Below are positions 38,230 through 48,206 of a stretch of DNA of 64,000 nucleotides, in pieces (positions within the stretch are counted from its first letter, which is position 1; each line of letters begins with the position of its first letter). The position numbers were made by a program, and so were the translations under genes. The notes under the pieces are model-generated. The model saw nothing but the letters and a program-made list of their open reading frames with translations, was not told the origin of the DNA and made no database searches. Origin of the DNA: Lachnospiraceae bacterium (GTDB lineage: Bacteria > Bacillota > Clostridia > Lachnospirales > Lachnospiraceae); the NCBI GenBank assembly GCA_022510525.1, contig JAFLTH010000001.1, positions 83,317 through 147,316 on the forward strand, in the 5' to 3' direction.

Positions 38230-38817
38230 TTAGTCCATAATCCCTATTGTGTTTCCGTTCTCATAGATGTCGCCTGCCTGTGTGCCGGATGTACCGCCGC
38301 CTTCATAATCTAACCAGCCGAAGCCCTCTATGTAAATCTTACCATCCCGTACCTCTCCGTTTCGAGGGTTGCTTGATGTTCCTGTTCCACTTGACCCAGA
38401 GTTGCTGGATGTGTCCGACGAATTCGCAGGGATCTCCTTGTTTTCTGGCTTTTCACTGGAGCTGCTCTGTTCGGTTTCCGTAACCTCCGCCGGCGGCTCG
38501 CTGGGCTTGATTTCCTCAGTCTTTACCGGGTCGTTCTGGATGGACTGGGTAGTATCATCTGCTTCGGAAGTTTTCACTGAATCAATCGGCTTGGTGGAGA
38601 TTGCAAGCTCCTCAGTATCCTGCTCTGTCAGTTTCTCAGACTCTGCATTGATAATCAAATCCTCATCATCCTCGGTTACCACCAGATTTTCGACTGCTAC
38701 CTCAACTGGCGTGTCTGTTTTCAAGGTAAAGCGTATACCGCAGAAAGCACCTGCTCCTACTACGATCAATGCTACAACTAATGCAATCTTTTTTGTCTTA
38801 TCATTCCACTTTTTCAT
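38230..38817 (-). CDS. membrane-anchored protein with Ser/Thr/Glu/Pro-rich linker
   Basis: N-terminal TM plus low-complexity linker. Confidence 0.6.
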   Translation of the reverse strand: MKKWNDKTKKIALVVALIVVGAGAFCGIRFTLKTDTPVEVAVENLVVTEDDEDLIINAESEKLTEQDTEELAISTKPIDSVKTSEADDTTQSIQNDPVKTEEIKPSEPPAEVTETEQSSSSEKPENKEIPANSSDTSSNSGSSGTGTSSNPRNGEVRDGKIYIEGFGWLDYEGGGTSGTQAGDIYENGNTIGIMD

Positions 38818-38895
38818 AAAATCCCTCCTTGTTTCTTTTTCTGACTTTATTGTAATATACTCTCATCCATATGTCTAATTTTCAGCAAATTATTT

Positions 38896-39438
38896 TTAAA
38901 ATTTAGGAGTATATGCGGCTTTACACCAGACGGTGATTTTCATGTCCGGTAACACTTTCTTCAGGAAGGATATCGGAACCTCAAGCCTTACTGAAGCCTC
39001 AGCTTCAAACGAGCTTGTATCGCCGGAAGCCAGTCCCGCATTGTGGATATATACCTTTAAGTCCGTAATACGGAACTCTGTCGCCCCATTTGAACCTACT
39101 TTACAGTGGTATCCGCTATCTTCCTCTAAGCCGAGCAGTCCGTCGAGCCTCCCATATATATCCCCATAGTCCAAACTCTCCTCAAAAGAACCATCCGTCG
39201 GCTGGTATCCGGCCGCATATCCCTCACGAACTGCATGGTATACGTCCGCATAGTTGTCGTTTATGGTGGATATTACTGCCTCCTGCATTGCGTCCTTCAC
39301 GCCTGCACATACAATCATAAGCCTTGCAAACTGTATGATTACAAGGACAAGCATCAGCAACCCAAGCGTAACCGCGGCAGCAAGCGGCATCCCGTTTCCT
39401 TCTTTATTATAAAGGATTCCCTTGCATTTTCTTGTCAT
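38896..39438 (-). CDS. TadE-like minor pilin protein
   Basis: AAAVTLGLLMLVLVIIQFARLMIVCAGVKDAMQEAV; in Tad operon. Confidence 0.65.
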   Translation of the reverse strand: MTRKCKGILYNKEGNGMPLAAAVTLGLLMLVLVIIQFARLMIVCAGVKDAMQEAVISTINDNYADVYHAVREGYAAGYQPTDGSFEESLDYGDIYGRLDGLLGLEEDSGYHCKVGSNGATEFRITDLKVYIHNAGLASGDTSSFEAEASVRLEVPISFLKKVLPDMKITVWCKAAYTPKF

Positions 39439-39839
39439 TTATGGTACACCTCGCTTTTTCCGCTTGCCCTCGCCTTAAGCTGAACTGGAAATGAATCGAA
39501 ACCACCGAACAGTCCGATGTTCCTATCTAAAGTGAGAGTTACCGTTACCTCCTCGTTCAGCTGGATATTTCCCGTCTTTGACCAAGATACAGATGGGCGT
39601 AGTCCCGTTTTTTCGTTCAAAACATGCTCCCTGTTACTTGTTTCCGAGCCTACGCATCCTGCTATTTCCGCTTCCCTTATCAGTTCGTCCGCAAAATTAT
39701 CAAGCTGCATCTTCACCACATATATCGGATAAACACGTACCGCAAGTGCAATCACCAGCATTGCACACATCACCAGCACGACGGTATCTATATAACCCTC
39801 GCCACTTTTGTTTAATATTTTTTTAAATTTTTCCTTCAT
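39435..39839 (-). CDS. DUF4320/TadE-like protein
   Basis: GEGYIDTVVLVMCAMLVIALAVRVYPIYVVKMQLDNFADELIREAEIAG; ATGA overlap. Confidence 0.75.
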   Translation of the reverse strand: MKEKFKKILNKSGEGYIDTVVLVMCAMLVIALAVRVYPIYVVKMQLDNFADELIREAEIAGCVGSETSNREHVLNEKTGLRPSVSWSKTGNIQLNEEVTVTLTLDRNIGLFGGFDSFPVQLKARASGKSEVYHK

Positions 39840-39848
39840 AGGTGCCTC

Positions 39849-40721
39849 CTACATCATACTACTCATGGACTTTAAGATTTCATAACCTATAATGATAATA
39901 TATGTAATCATAAAGCACATCAGCATTGCAAATGAGTATTTACGAATCTTAGGCGGAATTTTCTGAGCTTTTGCCTTAAGTCGCTGTATCTCAATCTGTT
40001 TAAAGTCATGTACGAGCATCTGAAAATATACGGCACTGTCATCGCCCCTTAATACGCCAATCAGACCACGTACAATGTCGGAAAGCTGCGGTGAATTCAA
40101 CCTTGCCTCAAAACGTGTCAGCGCCGCCTCGTAGCTTGAAGATCTCATATCTGCGCATACGATATCCAGTTCTTGGGCAAACTCCGGTCCCGCATTTTTC
40201 TTGTAATTTTCCAGTATGGACAGTACATCCCTGCTGTTTCTGAGCTCCTGTTCGATGGTAGATGCAAAACGGGACAACTCATCTTCAATGGCTTCCCTTT
40301 TCTCACGGAGCTTCTCGTCTGCCTTTCCTATCTCATTGAAATACACCATGACAGCCGCCATTAGCACTACGATTGCTGCCAGCGGGAATATGTATAGGCA
40401 GGGAATGATTGCAAGCATGACTAACACCGTCTTTATGATTGCATAAGAAGTGTAAACCTCGGGCGACATATTCATTCCCGCCGCCTTTAGGGTAGCCAAC
40501 ATCCTCGCCTTTTTATGCGGGTTCATTGGCAGATGCCTGGATAATACTACGGCGCCATCCATAAGCCACATATCCAGCGTTTTTGCTGCCTTTTTTTCGG
40601 ACCGTCCCGCAGCTGACATAACCTTTACCGTCTGCATGGTAGGTATCCGGAATATATCTGCAAGAATCAGGAACAGTCCGGCGGCGAAAAAAATGCCGAA
40701 TAAAATCATTAAGATTACCAT
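39849..40721 (-). CDS. TadC-like inner-membrane platform protein (T2SS F family)
   Basis: position and T2SSF-like layout. Confidence 0.7.
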   Translation of the reverse strand: MVILMILFGIFFAAGLFLILADIFRIPTMQTVKVMSAAGRSEKKAAKTLDMWLMDGAVVLSRHLPMNPHKKARMLATLKAAGMNMSPEVYTSYAIIKTVLVMLAIIPCLYIFPLAAIVVLMAAVMVYFNEIGKADEKLREKREAIEDELSRFASTIEQELRNSRDVLSILENYKKNAGPEFAQELDIVCADMRSSSYEAALTRFEARLNSPQLSDIVRGLIGVLRGDDSAVYFQMLVHDFKQIEIQRLKAKAQKIPPKIRKYSFAMLMCFMITYIIIIGYEILKSMSSMM

Positions 40722-40730
40722 TGTTCCCTC

Positions 40731-41660
40731 CTATCTCCGATATTCAATCGGTTTTGTCAGCTTTACCACCTTTGCTGCTGAAAAGAAAATGACTGCGGTT
40801 GTAATGCTCAGCATGACCTGCCCAATAACGGTTGTCATCAATGCGTTATACCAATCCTGGTTCAGAAAATAAAGCAACGGGATATTCCCAACTACCAAAA
40901 TTACCATTGTGATAAACTCCTTGCGCGGTTCATAAACCATATACTCCAGATCCGCATTTACCAAACGCATATCGGATAGCTTTGCCACAATCGGCGTCAA
41001 AATAGTCTTTAAGCTCCTGTCCGTCTGGCACTCCTGAAGCGCATCGCACCATTCCTCAAAGGTGTCATTGTGAATTTTTGTCTTCAGTTCCTTGAGTGCG
41101 CTCCCAATATCCGGATCCACAAGGCGGATGCGGGACGCAAATTCTTGAAAGACCGTCTGAACAGGCGGGTTTAAGTAAAATACACTCTCTTCCACCGCCG
41201 TCAGGATATCCTCGTTTCTTAGATAAGATGTGGTGATGATGGAAAGCGCCGTCTCCAACTCTGCAGCAACATCCTTTTTAAAGGAATGTGCTGTGAGCTT
41301 GATGTACCAGAACGGTAGGAATAAACACCCTATTGCCAGCACCGGGACAAGGAAGAAATTTCCCATCAGGATTGCCGCCGATGCGCCAAACGCGAAAAAC
41401 ATCAGAGCCGCCGTGCACAGCAGGGGAAACTGCTTCTCCCTCCCAGTTACGGTCAAAATCTCTTGCACTTCAAGGATCTCACGCTTTAACAAGGGCATCT
41501 TTTTTGAATTGGTTTCCTCTAGAATAGCATCCTGCATGTTTTTTGGCTTGCCGAGTATCCCACGAAACAGATCCTCTGTAAAATCTTCCAGCCGAATGCC
41601 CAATGCAAAGAAGCACCCGGCAATCATGCCTATGCAGGCGATCAACTGTAATGTCAGCAT
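40731..41660 (-). CDS. TadB-like platform protein (T2SS F family)
   Basis: AAELETALSIITTSYLRNEDILTAVEES; multi-TM. Confidence 0.7.
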   Translation of the reverse strand: MLTLQLIACIGMIAGCFFALGIRLEDFTEDLFRGILGKPKNMQDAILEETNSKKMPLLKREILEVQEILTVTGREKQFPLLCTAALMFFAFGASAAILMGNFFLVPVLAIGCLFLPFWYIKLTAHSFKKDVAAELETALSIITTSYLRNEDILTAVEESVFYLNPPVQTVFQEFASRIRLVDPDIGSALKELKTKIHNDTFEEWCDALQECQTDRSLKTILTPIVAKLSDMRLVNADLEYMVYEPRKEFITMVILVVGNIPLLYFLNQDWYNALMTTVIGQVMLSITTAVIFFSAAKVVKLTKPIEYRR

Positions 41661-43018
41661 TTCTTCCCCTCCTCCCCGGTTATCTTCTTCAATGTTTCCT
41701 TTGGCATCCCGTTCTCCAGAAGCCTTCTTTTCAGTCCTTCGGAGATTCCGTTCACCTTTTCATGGTCACCCTTGATCACAAACTTCGTCCCCTCCATTCG
41801 GTTCTCCCGAATATGATAGTGGAACAGGGTGCGGAAGTTATAATTTCCATCGGGCAGGATCTCGCATTCCATAATCTCCATGACTTTACGCTTTTTATTC
41901 TCCAGCTGTTTTGTGAAAACGATAATAGGAAACGCTTCAGTCACCAGAGACATCAGCGTTTCGTCCTTAATGTCGTATTTTCTTTTACAAAGCGTACACA
42001 TTCTGCGGTACGTGGACTCACAACTGTTGCTGTGGATCGTTGTAAGCACGGTATGCCCAGTACGGGCGGCTTCCTGCGCTGTATAAGCCTCATAGCTTCT
42101 CATCTCTCCTACGCATATGATCTCCGGATCAAATCGGAGCGCCATATCCAATAGCAGGTCTTGGTCGATGTTTTGTTTCTCATTTTCCGATGCCCTGGTG
42201 ATTGTATGGATGACGCTGTTGCATACTGCGCCATCGCGCTCCCTAACAAGATCTAGCTCGCGGCTTCCGTTTTCTATAGTAAAGATACGCTTGCTGTCCG
42301 GTATCGTGCCAAGCAGCCAGCCGGTCACCGTTGTTTTTCCAGAACTTGTTGCCCCGGCCACGCATATGCTGATTCCGTACCGAAGGCATTCAGAGAGAAA
42401 ATCCAGTTCTTCCTCTGTCGCGGTTCCGCCTTTTACAAAGTCCTCTTTTGTAAGCGACAATGGGTTTACGATACGGATGGAAACTGCCACGCCTACATCT
42501 TCGTCAACCAGCGGTGTTTTTAAGACCGCGATACGGATATTTTTGCTCAAATGCCCCAAAACGGCGGGACTTGCATTATCCAGCACCATCCCGGAAATAT
42601 GCAGCATCCTCCTTATCACGTTGATGGCGTGTTCCGGTGACTCAAAATGCTCCTGTAGCTTCTCGCAGGTTCCGTTGGAATACTGCACCTCGATATCGCG
42701 CCACGAATTTACGTTGATCTCCTCTATTCCAGAGCCAAAGATGTACTTTGTGAGGAAGGAAAACTCTGCCATTTCCGTATATATGGCATCGATTAGCTCG
42801 TTCTCCGTCATGCCTTTTACCAGAATCCGGTAGTCCATGACATACTTGCTGATATATCGCTTAATCTGTTGCTTTACCTCCTCATCGCCCCCTTCCAATA
42901 TCAGTGTGGAATATTTGCTTGATATGTATTCCTGTACATCCTTTAGCACGGATTGGAAATCCTTTGTGTCTTCTGGCGAAAAGAAAAGCTCGTGTGTTCC
43001 TGAAACACTCTGATTCAT
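41654..43018 (-). CDS. TadA/CpaF-type secretion ATPase
   Basis: CVAGATSSGKTTVTGWLL; IFTIENGSRELDL; IICVGEMRSYEAYTAQEAARTGHTVLTTIHSN. Confidence 0.93.
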   Translation of the reverse strand: MNQSVSGTHELFFSPEDTKDFQSVLKDVQEYISSKYSTLILEGGDEEVKQQIKRYISKYVMDYRILVKGMTENELIDAIYTEMAEFSFLTKYIFGSGIEEINVNSWRDIEVQYSNGTCEKLQEHFESPEHAINVIRRMLHISGMVLDNASPAVLGHLSKNIRIAVLKTPLVDEDVGVAVSIRIVNPLSLTKEDFVKGGTATEEELDFLSECLRYGISICVAGATSSGKTTVTGWLLGTIPDSKRIFTIENGSRELDLVRERDGAVCNSVIHTITRASENEKQNIDQDLLLDMALRFDPEIICVGEMRSYEAYTAQEAARTGHTVLTTIHSNSCESTYRRMCTLCKRKYDIKDETLMSLVTEAFPIIVFTKQLENKKRKVMEIMECEILPDGNYNFRTLFHYHIRENRMEGTKFVIKGDHEKVNGISEGLKRRLLENGMPKETLKKITGEEGKKC

Positions 43019-43812
43019 ATGCCAAGTACCCCCTTTCCGATTGCGTCAATTCCCGCCTTGAATTCCTTACTTTCCTTTTGGGTAAGGTCGTGAAACAATC
43101 GTCCCTCCAGTGCCTGTGTTTCTACTTCTGCGCTATGCGGAATGGTATACGCCACCTGTCCGAAGACCTGTTCCATATAATTTGCTGCCTCATTCGGCTT
43201 GACGTCGGAAACGATCCTTATCTGCTTGTCCGCATCCCACTTCTTATCCTTTAACAGCGGGAGCTGTGATGACAGGTAACTGATAGACTTTAAGTTGCAG
43301 GTCACCAGGCGCAACACATAGTCTGCCTCAATCAGCGAAACAGCGGATAAAATATCATACGCAATGTAACTTCCGCAGTCAATAATAACGTAATCTGCCA
43401 TCATCTTCAGGTTCCTTACCAGTTCCTCAGCCTGTACCTGCGTATAGGGTGCATACGTGAACACGTTTTCCCCTTTCTTCATTCCGATCATCGTCAGGTA
43501 CTTATATTTTTTGTGGAAGATGCAGTTTTCCTTTATGATTGCCTGCGTCACATGCGTTGCTGCAAGGATATTTCCAAGAGAGTGTTCCTCTACCAGTTCA
43601 GACGGGTTGCAAAGACATGGCAGCGGTGGCGAGACCATATCACACAACAGCAGGACCACATTTTTCTTTCTGCTTGCAAGATAATGGGCGAGCTTTACGC
43701 TGACCGTTGTTTTGCCGGATGATGGACTTCCCCATACAGCCAGCACATTTCCGTCCGGCAGTGTTGCCTCCTCTTCCTGATGAAAGATGGAGGCCGGATT
43801 GATATTTAACAT
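43015..43812 (-). CDS. TadZ/CpaE-type ParA-like ATPase
   Basis: AVWGSPSSGKTTVSVKLAHYLA; YVIIDCGSYI; start moved from 43887 to the ATG after AAAAGGAGGA. Confidence 0.8.
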   Translation of the reverse strand: MLNINPASIFHQEEEATLPDGNVLAVWGSPSSGKTTVSVKLAHYLASRKKNVVLLLCDMVSPPLPCLCNPSELVEEHSLGNILAATHVTQAIIKENCIFHKKYKYLTMIGMKKGENVFTYAPYTQVQAEELVRNLKMMADYVIIDCGSYIAYDILSAVSLIEADYVLRLVTCNLKSISYLSSQLPLLKDKKWDADKQIRIVSDVKPNEAANYMEQVFGQVAYTIPHSAEVETQALEGRLFHDLTQKESKEFKAGIDAIGKGVLGI

Positions 43813-43813
43813 T

Positions 43814-44641
43814 TTATTCCTCCTTTTCTTCTTCGGGACTGCTGTTTTCCTGCTCTGTATCATTTCCATCTGCATTCTCTTCTTCATTTTCCGCTTCTTC
43901 CGCAGCCTTTATCTCGTCAAGAATGGTATCCTGTGCTGCGATAAATTTAGCGGCATTTTCTGCTATCCCTCTATATACAAGCGACAGATGGATATTTCCC
44001 TCTGCCTCCAGCTGTGCCAGGATCTTTGCCTGCTCCGGTCGTACCAGAAGTGTCACCGTGGAAGGAAGCTCCTTGTCTTCCGTGTCTTCCCCGTTCTCCA
44101 AATTTGCATCATATCCGGATTTTGCTGTCACCGCAATTACCTCTACATACTGCAGCTCCTGCGGAATGACCGTTTCGCGGCTCCCCATGTAGTCCGGTGC
44201 TACCACGGAAACTATATCACCGCTCTTAAGCTTTCCGGATAATCCCCTTGCAAATTTGTCAATCGTGATGGATATTGCCTGTTTCTCACCGTTGAGGTGA
44301 TAAAGGTATGTATTTTCCTTACCAGCGTCTTCCGATAGCTTTGCTGGGAACAGATAGTCACCGACAACCAAGTCTGCTGTTGCATACATACCATTCACTT
44401 CATCAATGGAGTAGTACACATTCGCCGGCAAGTTATAATTCCCGACTTCTACCTCGGTCAGCATATTCCTTGTAAGCTGCTCACCAGCTTTTATCTCTCG
44501 GTTTACCCGGACTACGGTTGTTTTTCTGGACAAACCCACATTGATAAGCGGTGTAATCGCAAAGCAGATAATCAGCGATACCACAATGCAGGTAATGCCT
44601 AACACCATTCGGTTTTTAAATAGTTTCATTGTTTCCTCCAA
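43814..44641 (-). CDS. CpaB/RcpC-like SAF-domain pilus assembly protein
   Basis: REIKAGEQLTRNMLTEVEVG; GKLKSGDIVSVVAPD. Confidence 0.8.
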   Translation of the reverse strand: MEETMKLFKNRMVLGITCIVVSLIICFAITPLINVGLSRKTTVVRVNREIKAGEQLTRNMLTEVEVGNYNLPANVYYSIDEVNGMYATADLVVGDYLFPAKLSEDAGKENTYLYHLNGEKQAISITIDKFARGLSGKLKSGDIVSVVAPDYMGSRETVIPQELQYVEVIAVTAKSGYDANLENGEDTEDKELPSTVTLLVRPEQAKILAQLEAEGNIHLSLVYRGIAENAAKFIAAQDTILDEIKAAEEAENEEENADGNDTEQENSSPEEEKEE

Positions 44642-44675
44642 TCTGTTGTATAACTACACTTTTCTTTTTATTATT

Positions 44676-45104
44676 TCAGGGCATCTGAAGCAAATACATG
44701 CTGGTGATGCCTATAGTTAAAAACGGAATCAATGGATATGACTGCTTCTCCTGCATTTTCGCTATAAACAGGCTTCTTGCGAAGTGAAACAAAATCATAC
44801 CCAAAAGCCCGATTATCATTGCGGAAATTCCTGGGACAAGACCAATCACCATACCTGCAGCGCCCATGATTTTAATGTCTGCGCCGCCAATTCCTCCCAC
44901 GCTGAGCGCAGCGATAAGAAAAGGCAAGCAGCAAAAAACGCCCCGCAAGTTCTCGTATCGTGGGACGCACAGTGCAAGTAGAACTATCACTATACTGTAC
45001 ATATCCGGTATCTGCCGGGTTTTTATGTCGTGATAAGATGCCAGGATGAGCAGAACGAACAGGGCAGCGCCCTTTACCGCCCATATGATCATAGGTTGTA
45101 TCAT
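44676..45104 (-). CDS. prepilin peptidase (TadV/CpaA, A24 family)
   Basis: ASYHDIKTRQIPDMYSI; GGADIKIMGAAGMVIG. Confidence 0.88.
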   Translation of the reverse strand: MIQPMIIWAVKGAALFVLLILASYHDIKTRQIPDMYSIVIVLLALCVPRYENLRGVFCCLPFLIAALSVGGIGGADIKIMGAAGMVIGLVPGISAMIIGLLGMILFHFARSLFIAKMQEKQSYPLIPFLTIGITSMYLLQMP

Positions 45105-45346
45105 GTGCCAGAGTAATTGAACATCTCAGTGATGCGCTTCTCCAGCGTCGGCATAACAACATCTCCAAAAAGGGCATACAATCCGGCAAGCAAAAGGGCA
45201 CCGATAACGACTGCGATCAGGATTTTAACACCTACGTCCACGTAGTTCTCTCCTGTCTTATCCTGCATCACGCTCTGAATTCTGTTCTTTACGTACATAC
45301 CTACGTACATACCTTTGTTCTCAATTTTCTTTAAAAGTTGCTTCAT
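45101..45346 (-). CDS. Flp-type pilin-like protein (DUF6133-like)
   Basis: DKTGENYVDVGVKILIAVVIGALLLAGLYALFGD; start moved to ATG after AAGGAGGAG. Confidence 0.75.
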   Translation of the reverse strand: MKQLLKKIENKGMYVGMYVKNRIQSVMQDKTGENYVDVGVKILIAVVIGALLLAGLYALFGDVVMPTLEKRITEMFNYSGT

Positions 45347-45387
45347 ATTTTTTAAACTCCTCCTTAAAATGAATATTTTTTGCATAG

Positions 45388-45542
45388 AAAAACCGGCAAG
45401 CTCATTTGCCTGCCGGATTTAATGGACTGCAGATATAGTGTTTTTTCAATATGCGGGTATAATACTCCCCGCAATCTACCTGTCTCCAGGAATTTTTTTC
45501 TTATTGACAGTTCGCACTGACTGTCCTATCGCAATAACAACA
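45388..45542 (-). ncRNA. structured leader RNA B, same family as RNA A
   Basis: TTGCAA-17-TATAAT at 45549-45577; GACAGT/ACTGTC, TTCCTGGAGACAGGTA and GCGGG/CCCGC stems; CCGGC hairpin then T5. Confidence 0.65.
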
Positions 45543-45637
45543 GTGGTAATTATACAAAATAATTTTAAGGTTTGCAACTGGGGATTTGGACGGTATGGTA
45601 TCTTTTCGTCTACAAGTACTTTTGTTGATTTCATTTA

Positions 45638-45664
45638 GTATAACTTTTTCTTTTTCGGTATAAC
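45638..45664 (-). promoter_or_regulatory. variant LytTR-type direct repeat
   Basis: GTATAACTTTTTCTTTTTCGGTATAAC, 20-bp period as in other boxes; no -35 at 12 bp. Confidence 0.35.
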
Positions 45665-45831
45665 ATATCGAATAACGCATAGTCTAAACATTATGACTTT
45701 GTGCAGATTCAAATGATATACTTCTTTTGGGAAGTTTAAAGTCCATTATAATGTCTAAATAGTATGAATAAAAAATGCATCATGTCCATACTGTGTAACA
45801 TGATGCATTCTTTATCTCATTTTGATGAAAG

Positions 45832-46623
45832 CTAAGAAAATAGTTTTTGGGTTTTTGTTACAAAATCCGTATTTCCATTTATCATATTAGAAACAATCCC
45901 CTTCATCATCCCTTTTTTATAGTCTGCATTGTTAAACAAGGTCAAGAAATTTTCGCGCGACTGTTTCATAATTGATATAACGGTATTAATGTATTTTTGA
46001 TCTAAATAATTATAATCCTCATACATTTTCTTTACTTGTGGGCTGTTTTCTTTTGGAAACTGCAAACCAAGTCTATTAAAGTACCATGCGCTGTTCGGAT
46101 TTGCAAATGCCTTGTTCGTCTGCTGGCAGGTTATATATCCTGCTAAATTTGACATACTCCATTTATAAGCATCATCCAAGCCTTCCAAATCATCTTCTAA
46201 TGTCACAGAACATTCTCCCGCAATTTGGTAGTTAACCTGACGGTCTCCGTTTGTATGCTCTTCTATAATTTTATTATAAAGAGTTTCATATGCTTCTGCC
46301 AGAGATTCCATCAGATCATTCACATCATAATCTCCGTTTTGAAACAGAGGCTCTTGGAATTCTCTTATCGCTGCGTAGTGCTCCCATGTAACCTCATTTG
46401 TATTATGTATGGTCATTTTATGAACATCTATATCTGCAGAAACAGAAGCGCATTCACCCACTTTCTCTCGTAAGGCATTCATACCTTCCTTAGATATTGA
46501 CACATTATCTACAGTGTTATTAACAGGATGCTGTTGTACATCTGCCATACTGTTGTGCTTTACATGTTTCTTAGTATTCCACAAGTCTACACCGCTTTGA
46601 TAATATGTTTGCTGTACTCTCAT
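45832..46623 (-). CDS. hypothetical protein
   Basis: 263-aa ORF downstream of the PPC-like secreted gene. Confidence 0.6.
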   Translation of the reverse strand: MRVQQTYYQSGVDLWNTKKHVKHNSMADVQQHPVNNTVDNVSISKEGMNALREKVGECASVSADIDVHKMTIHNTNEVTWEHYAAIREFQEPLFQNGDYDVNDLMESLAEAYETLYNKIIEEHTNGDRQVNYQIAGECSVTLEDDLEGLDDAYKWSMSNLAGYITCQQTNKAFANPNSAWYFNRLGLQFPKENSPQVKKMYEDYNYLDQKYINTVISIMKQSRENFLTLFNNADYKKGMMKGIVSNMINGNTDFVTKTQKLFS

Positions 46624-46635
46624 ACCTAATACCTC

Positions 46636-48189
46636 CTACCATGTTTTCGGTTCTTCACCATTATAATAGGGATAATAATATTTTGTATAGCTACCATATG
46701 GACGTGTAAATGACATACTATTAGATCCGGTTGCATATTCATAAAAATAATTGATATGTTGAATGTCAACTAATTTACCTGTGTTTGGATTTATAAAAAC
46801 GGTTACAAAATTTAAATCCGTATACAGGTTGTTTGCCGCATATGCTCCTGTACATCTACAATGTATATTATAAAAATTCCCAGGAGCATATAAAGACAAT
46901 TCCAATACTGTTCCTGTAGGTCCCACCTTCTTTGAGCCACTAAGGAAATTAACTGCGTCCGGCATTGTCATTCCATAAAATATTGTAGTCTCGGCATCAT
47001 CAAACATAAACTGATTCTGATAAATTTTAGCACGCAATTCAGAAGTGTTATTCATCGAAATATCATATACTTGCGTACCCGCAGAATTAGAACCGTTGGA
47101 ATAATAACTATAGCTTATATCTATTGGATTTCCATTTACATACATATTGCCGCCATATCCATCAGTCTGAAATACAATTTTTGCCTTCTCATTAACCATA
47201 TAATAAAAAGAATTGTCATCAGCCGCTATATTAGCAATTTTGTTGAAAACAATTTTATATTTTTTATTAGCATTATAAGCTCCATCCTCACTATAAACTG
47301 CAAGGTAGTACGTTCCTGCATCAAACTGATATAAATCTTCATTTTGAGAAATTTTATAAATCTTTGAAGAACTATCCGCACTCATGTATCCATAATTATA
47401 GTCCGATACACTTATTGTCATATTCATTATTATAGGAGACGGCAATGTAAAAGTATAATAATCAATATCGTATGGTGTATCAATAACTCCTGTAATTGTG
47501 CTATTTACACTTACTTCCGCTGCAGTACTTATTGTATCATTGACTTCATAACTTGTATCTTGTGTTGCGTAAAACGCAAATGCATATTGACCGTTTCCCT
47601 CGTATGCATTAATAGCAATATAGTAAATACCAGCATCAAGTACATCACAGTAATATTCATACACACCAAGCCCGCTTGCAGCACTTCCTCCTATTAAACT
47701 AAGCTCATAAGTTTCTTGGTTTAATTGGAAAAAATAGAGATCTGCATCTACTTCTGAAACCGTTTGTAACAGAAGAGAAACTTTACTACTTTGATCAAGT
47801 ATGAAACCATACCATCTCATTTCTCCTTCTTGGGTTAAAGTTCCTTGTACGATATCCTCGTTTTTTACAAGATATGCATAATTCGGATCTGTATTGTCCT
47901 CGTCTGAAAGCGTTGCATAAACAGATACATCACTTGGCAACTGTGTTACATTCATATCCTCTCCGCTATAAACCCTGTCCATGATATTGCGGGTATAATT
48001 CTCATCCAACTCCTCAATTTGCTCAACTTCCGCATAGGCATCGATTATATCAAGGATTGGTGTACTCATGTCAGGATTTTCTATAGTATATCCTCCCTGA
48101 TTCAAATCTTGAGCATTTGCGGATATTGGCAAACAAGCCACACATATACCCAAACAAAGCGACGTTAACCTTTTCCATTTTTTCATCAT
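46636..48189 (-). CDS. secreted protein with PPC-like repeats
   Basis: signal peptide; GTLTQEGEMRWYGFILDQSSKVSLLLQTVSEVDADLYFF and GVIDTPYDIDYYTFTLPSP. Confidence 0.65.
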   Translation of the reverse strand: MMKKWKRLTSLCLGICVACLPISANAQDLNQGGYTIENPDMSTPILDIIDAYAEVEQIEELDENYTRNIMDRVYSGEDMNVTQLPSDVSVYATLSDEDNTDPNYAYLVKNEDIVQGTLTQEGEMRWYGFILDQSSKVSLLLQTVSEVDADLYFFQLNQETYELSLIGGSAASGLGVYEYYCDVLDAGIYYIAINAYEGNGQYAFAFYATQDTSYEVNDTISTAAEVSVNSTITGVIDTPYDIDYYTFTLPSPIIMNMTISVSDYNYGYMSADSSSKIYKISQNEDLYQFDAGTYYLAVYSEDGAYNANKKYKIVFNKIANIAADDNSFYYMVNEKAKIVFQTDGYGGNMYVNGNPIDISYSYYSNGSNSAGTQVYDISMNNTSELRAKIYQNQFMFDDAETTIFYGMTMPDAVNFLSGSKKVGPTGTVLELSLYAPGNFYNIHCRCTGAYAANNLYTDLNFVTVFINPNTGKLVDIQHINYFYEYATGSNSMSFTRPYGSYTKYYYPYYNGEEPKTW

Positions 48190-48206
48190 AACAAATCATC
48201 CTTTCT

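Noticed and set aside
42117-42833. 238-aa plus-strand ORF
   Set aside because: Antisense to the CpaF ATPase; Ser/Ile-rich shadow composition.
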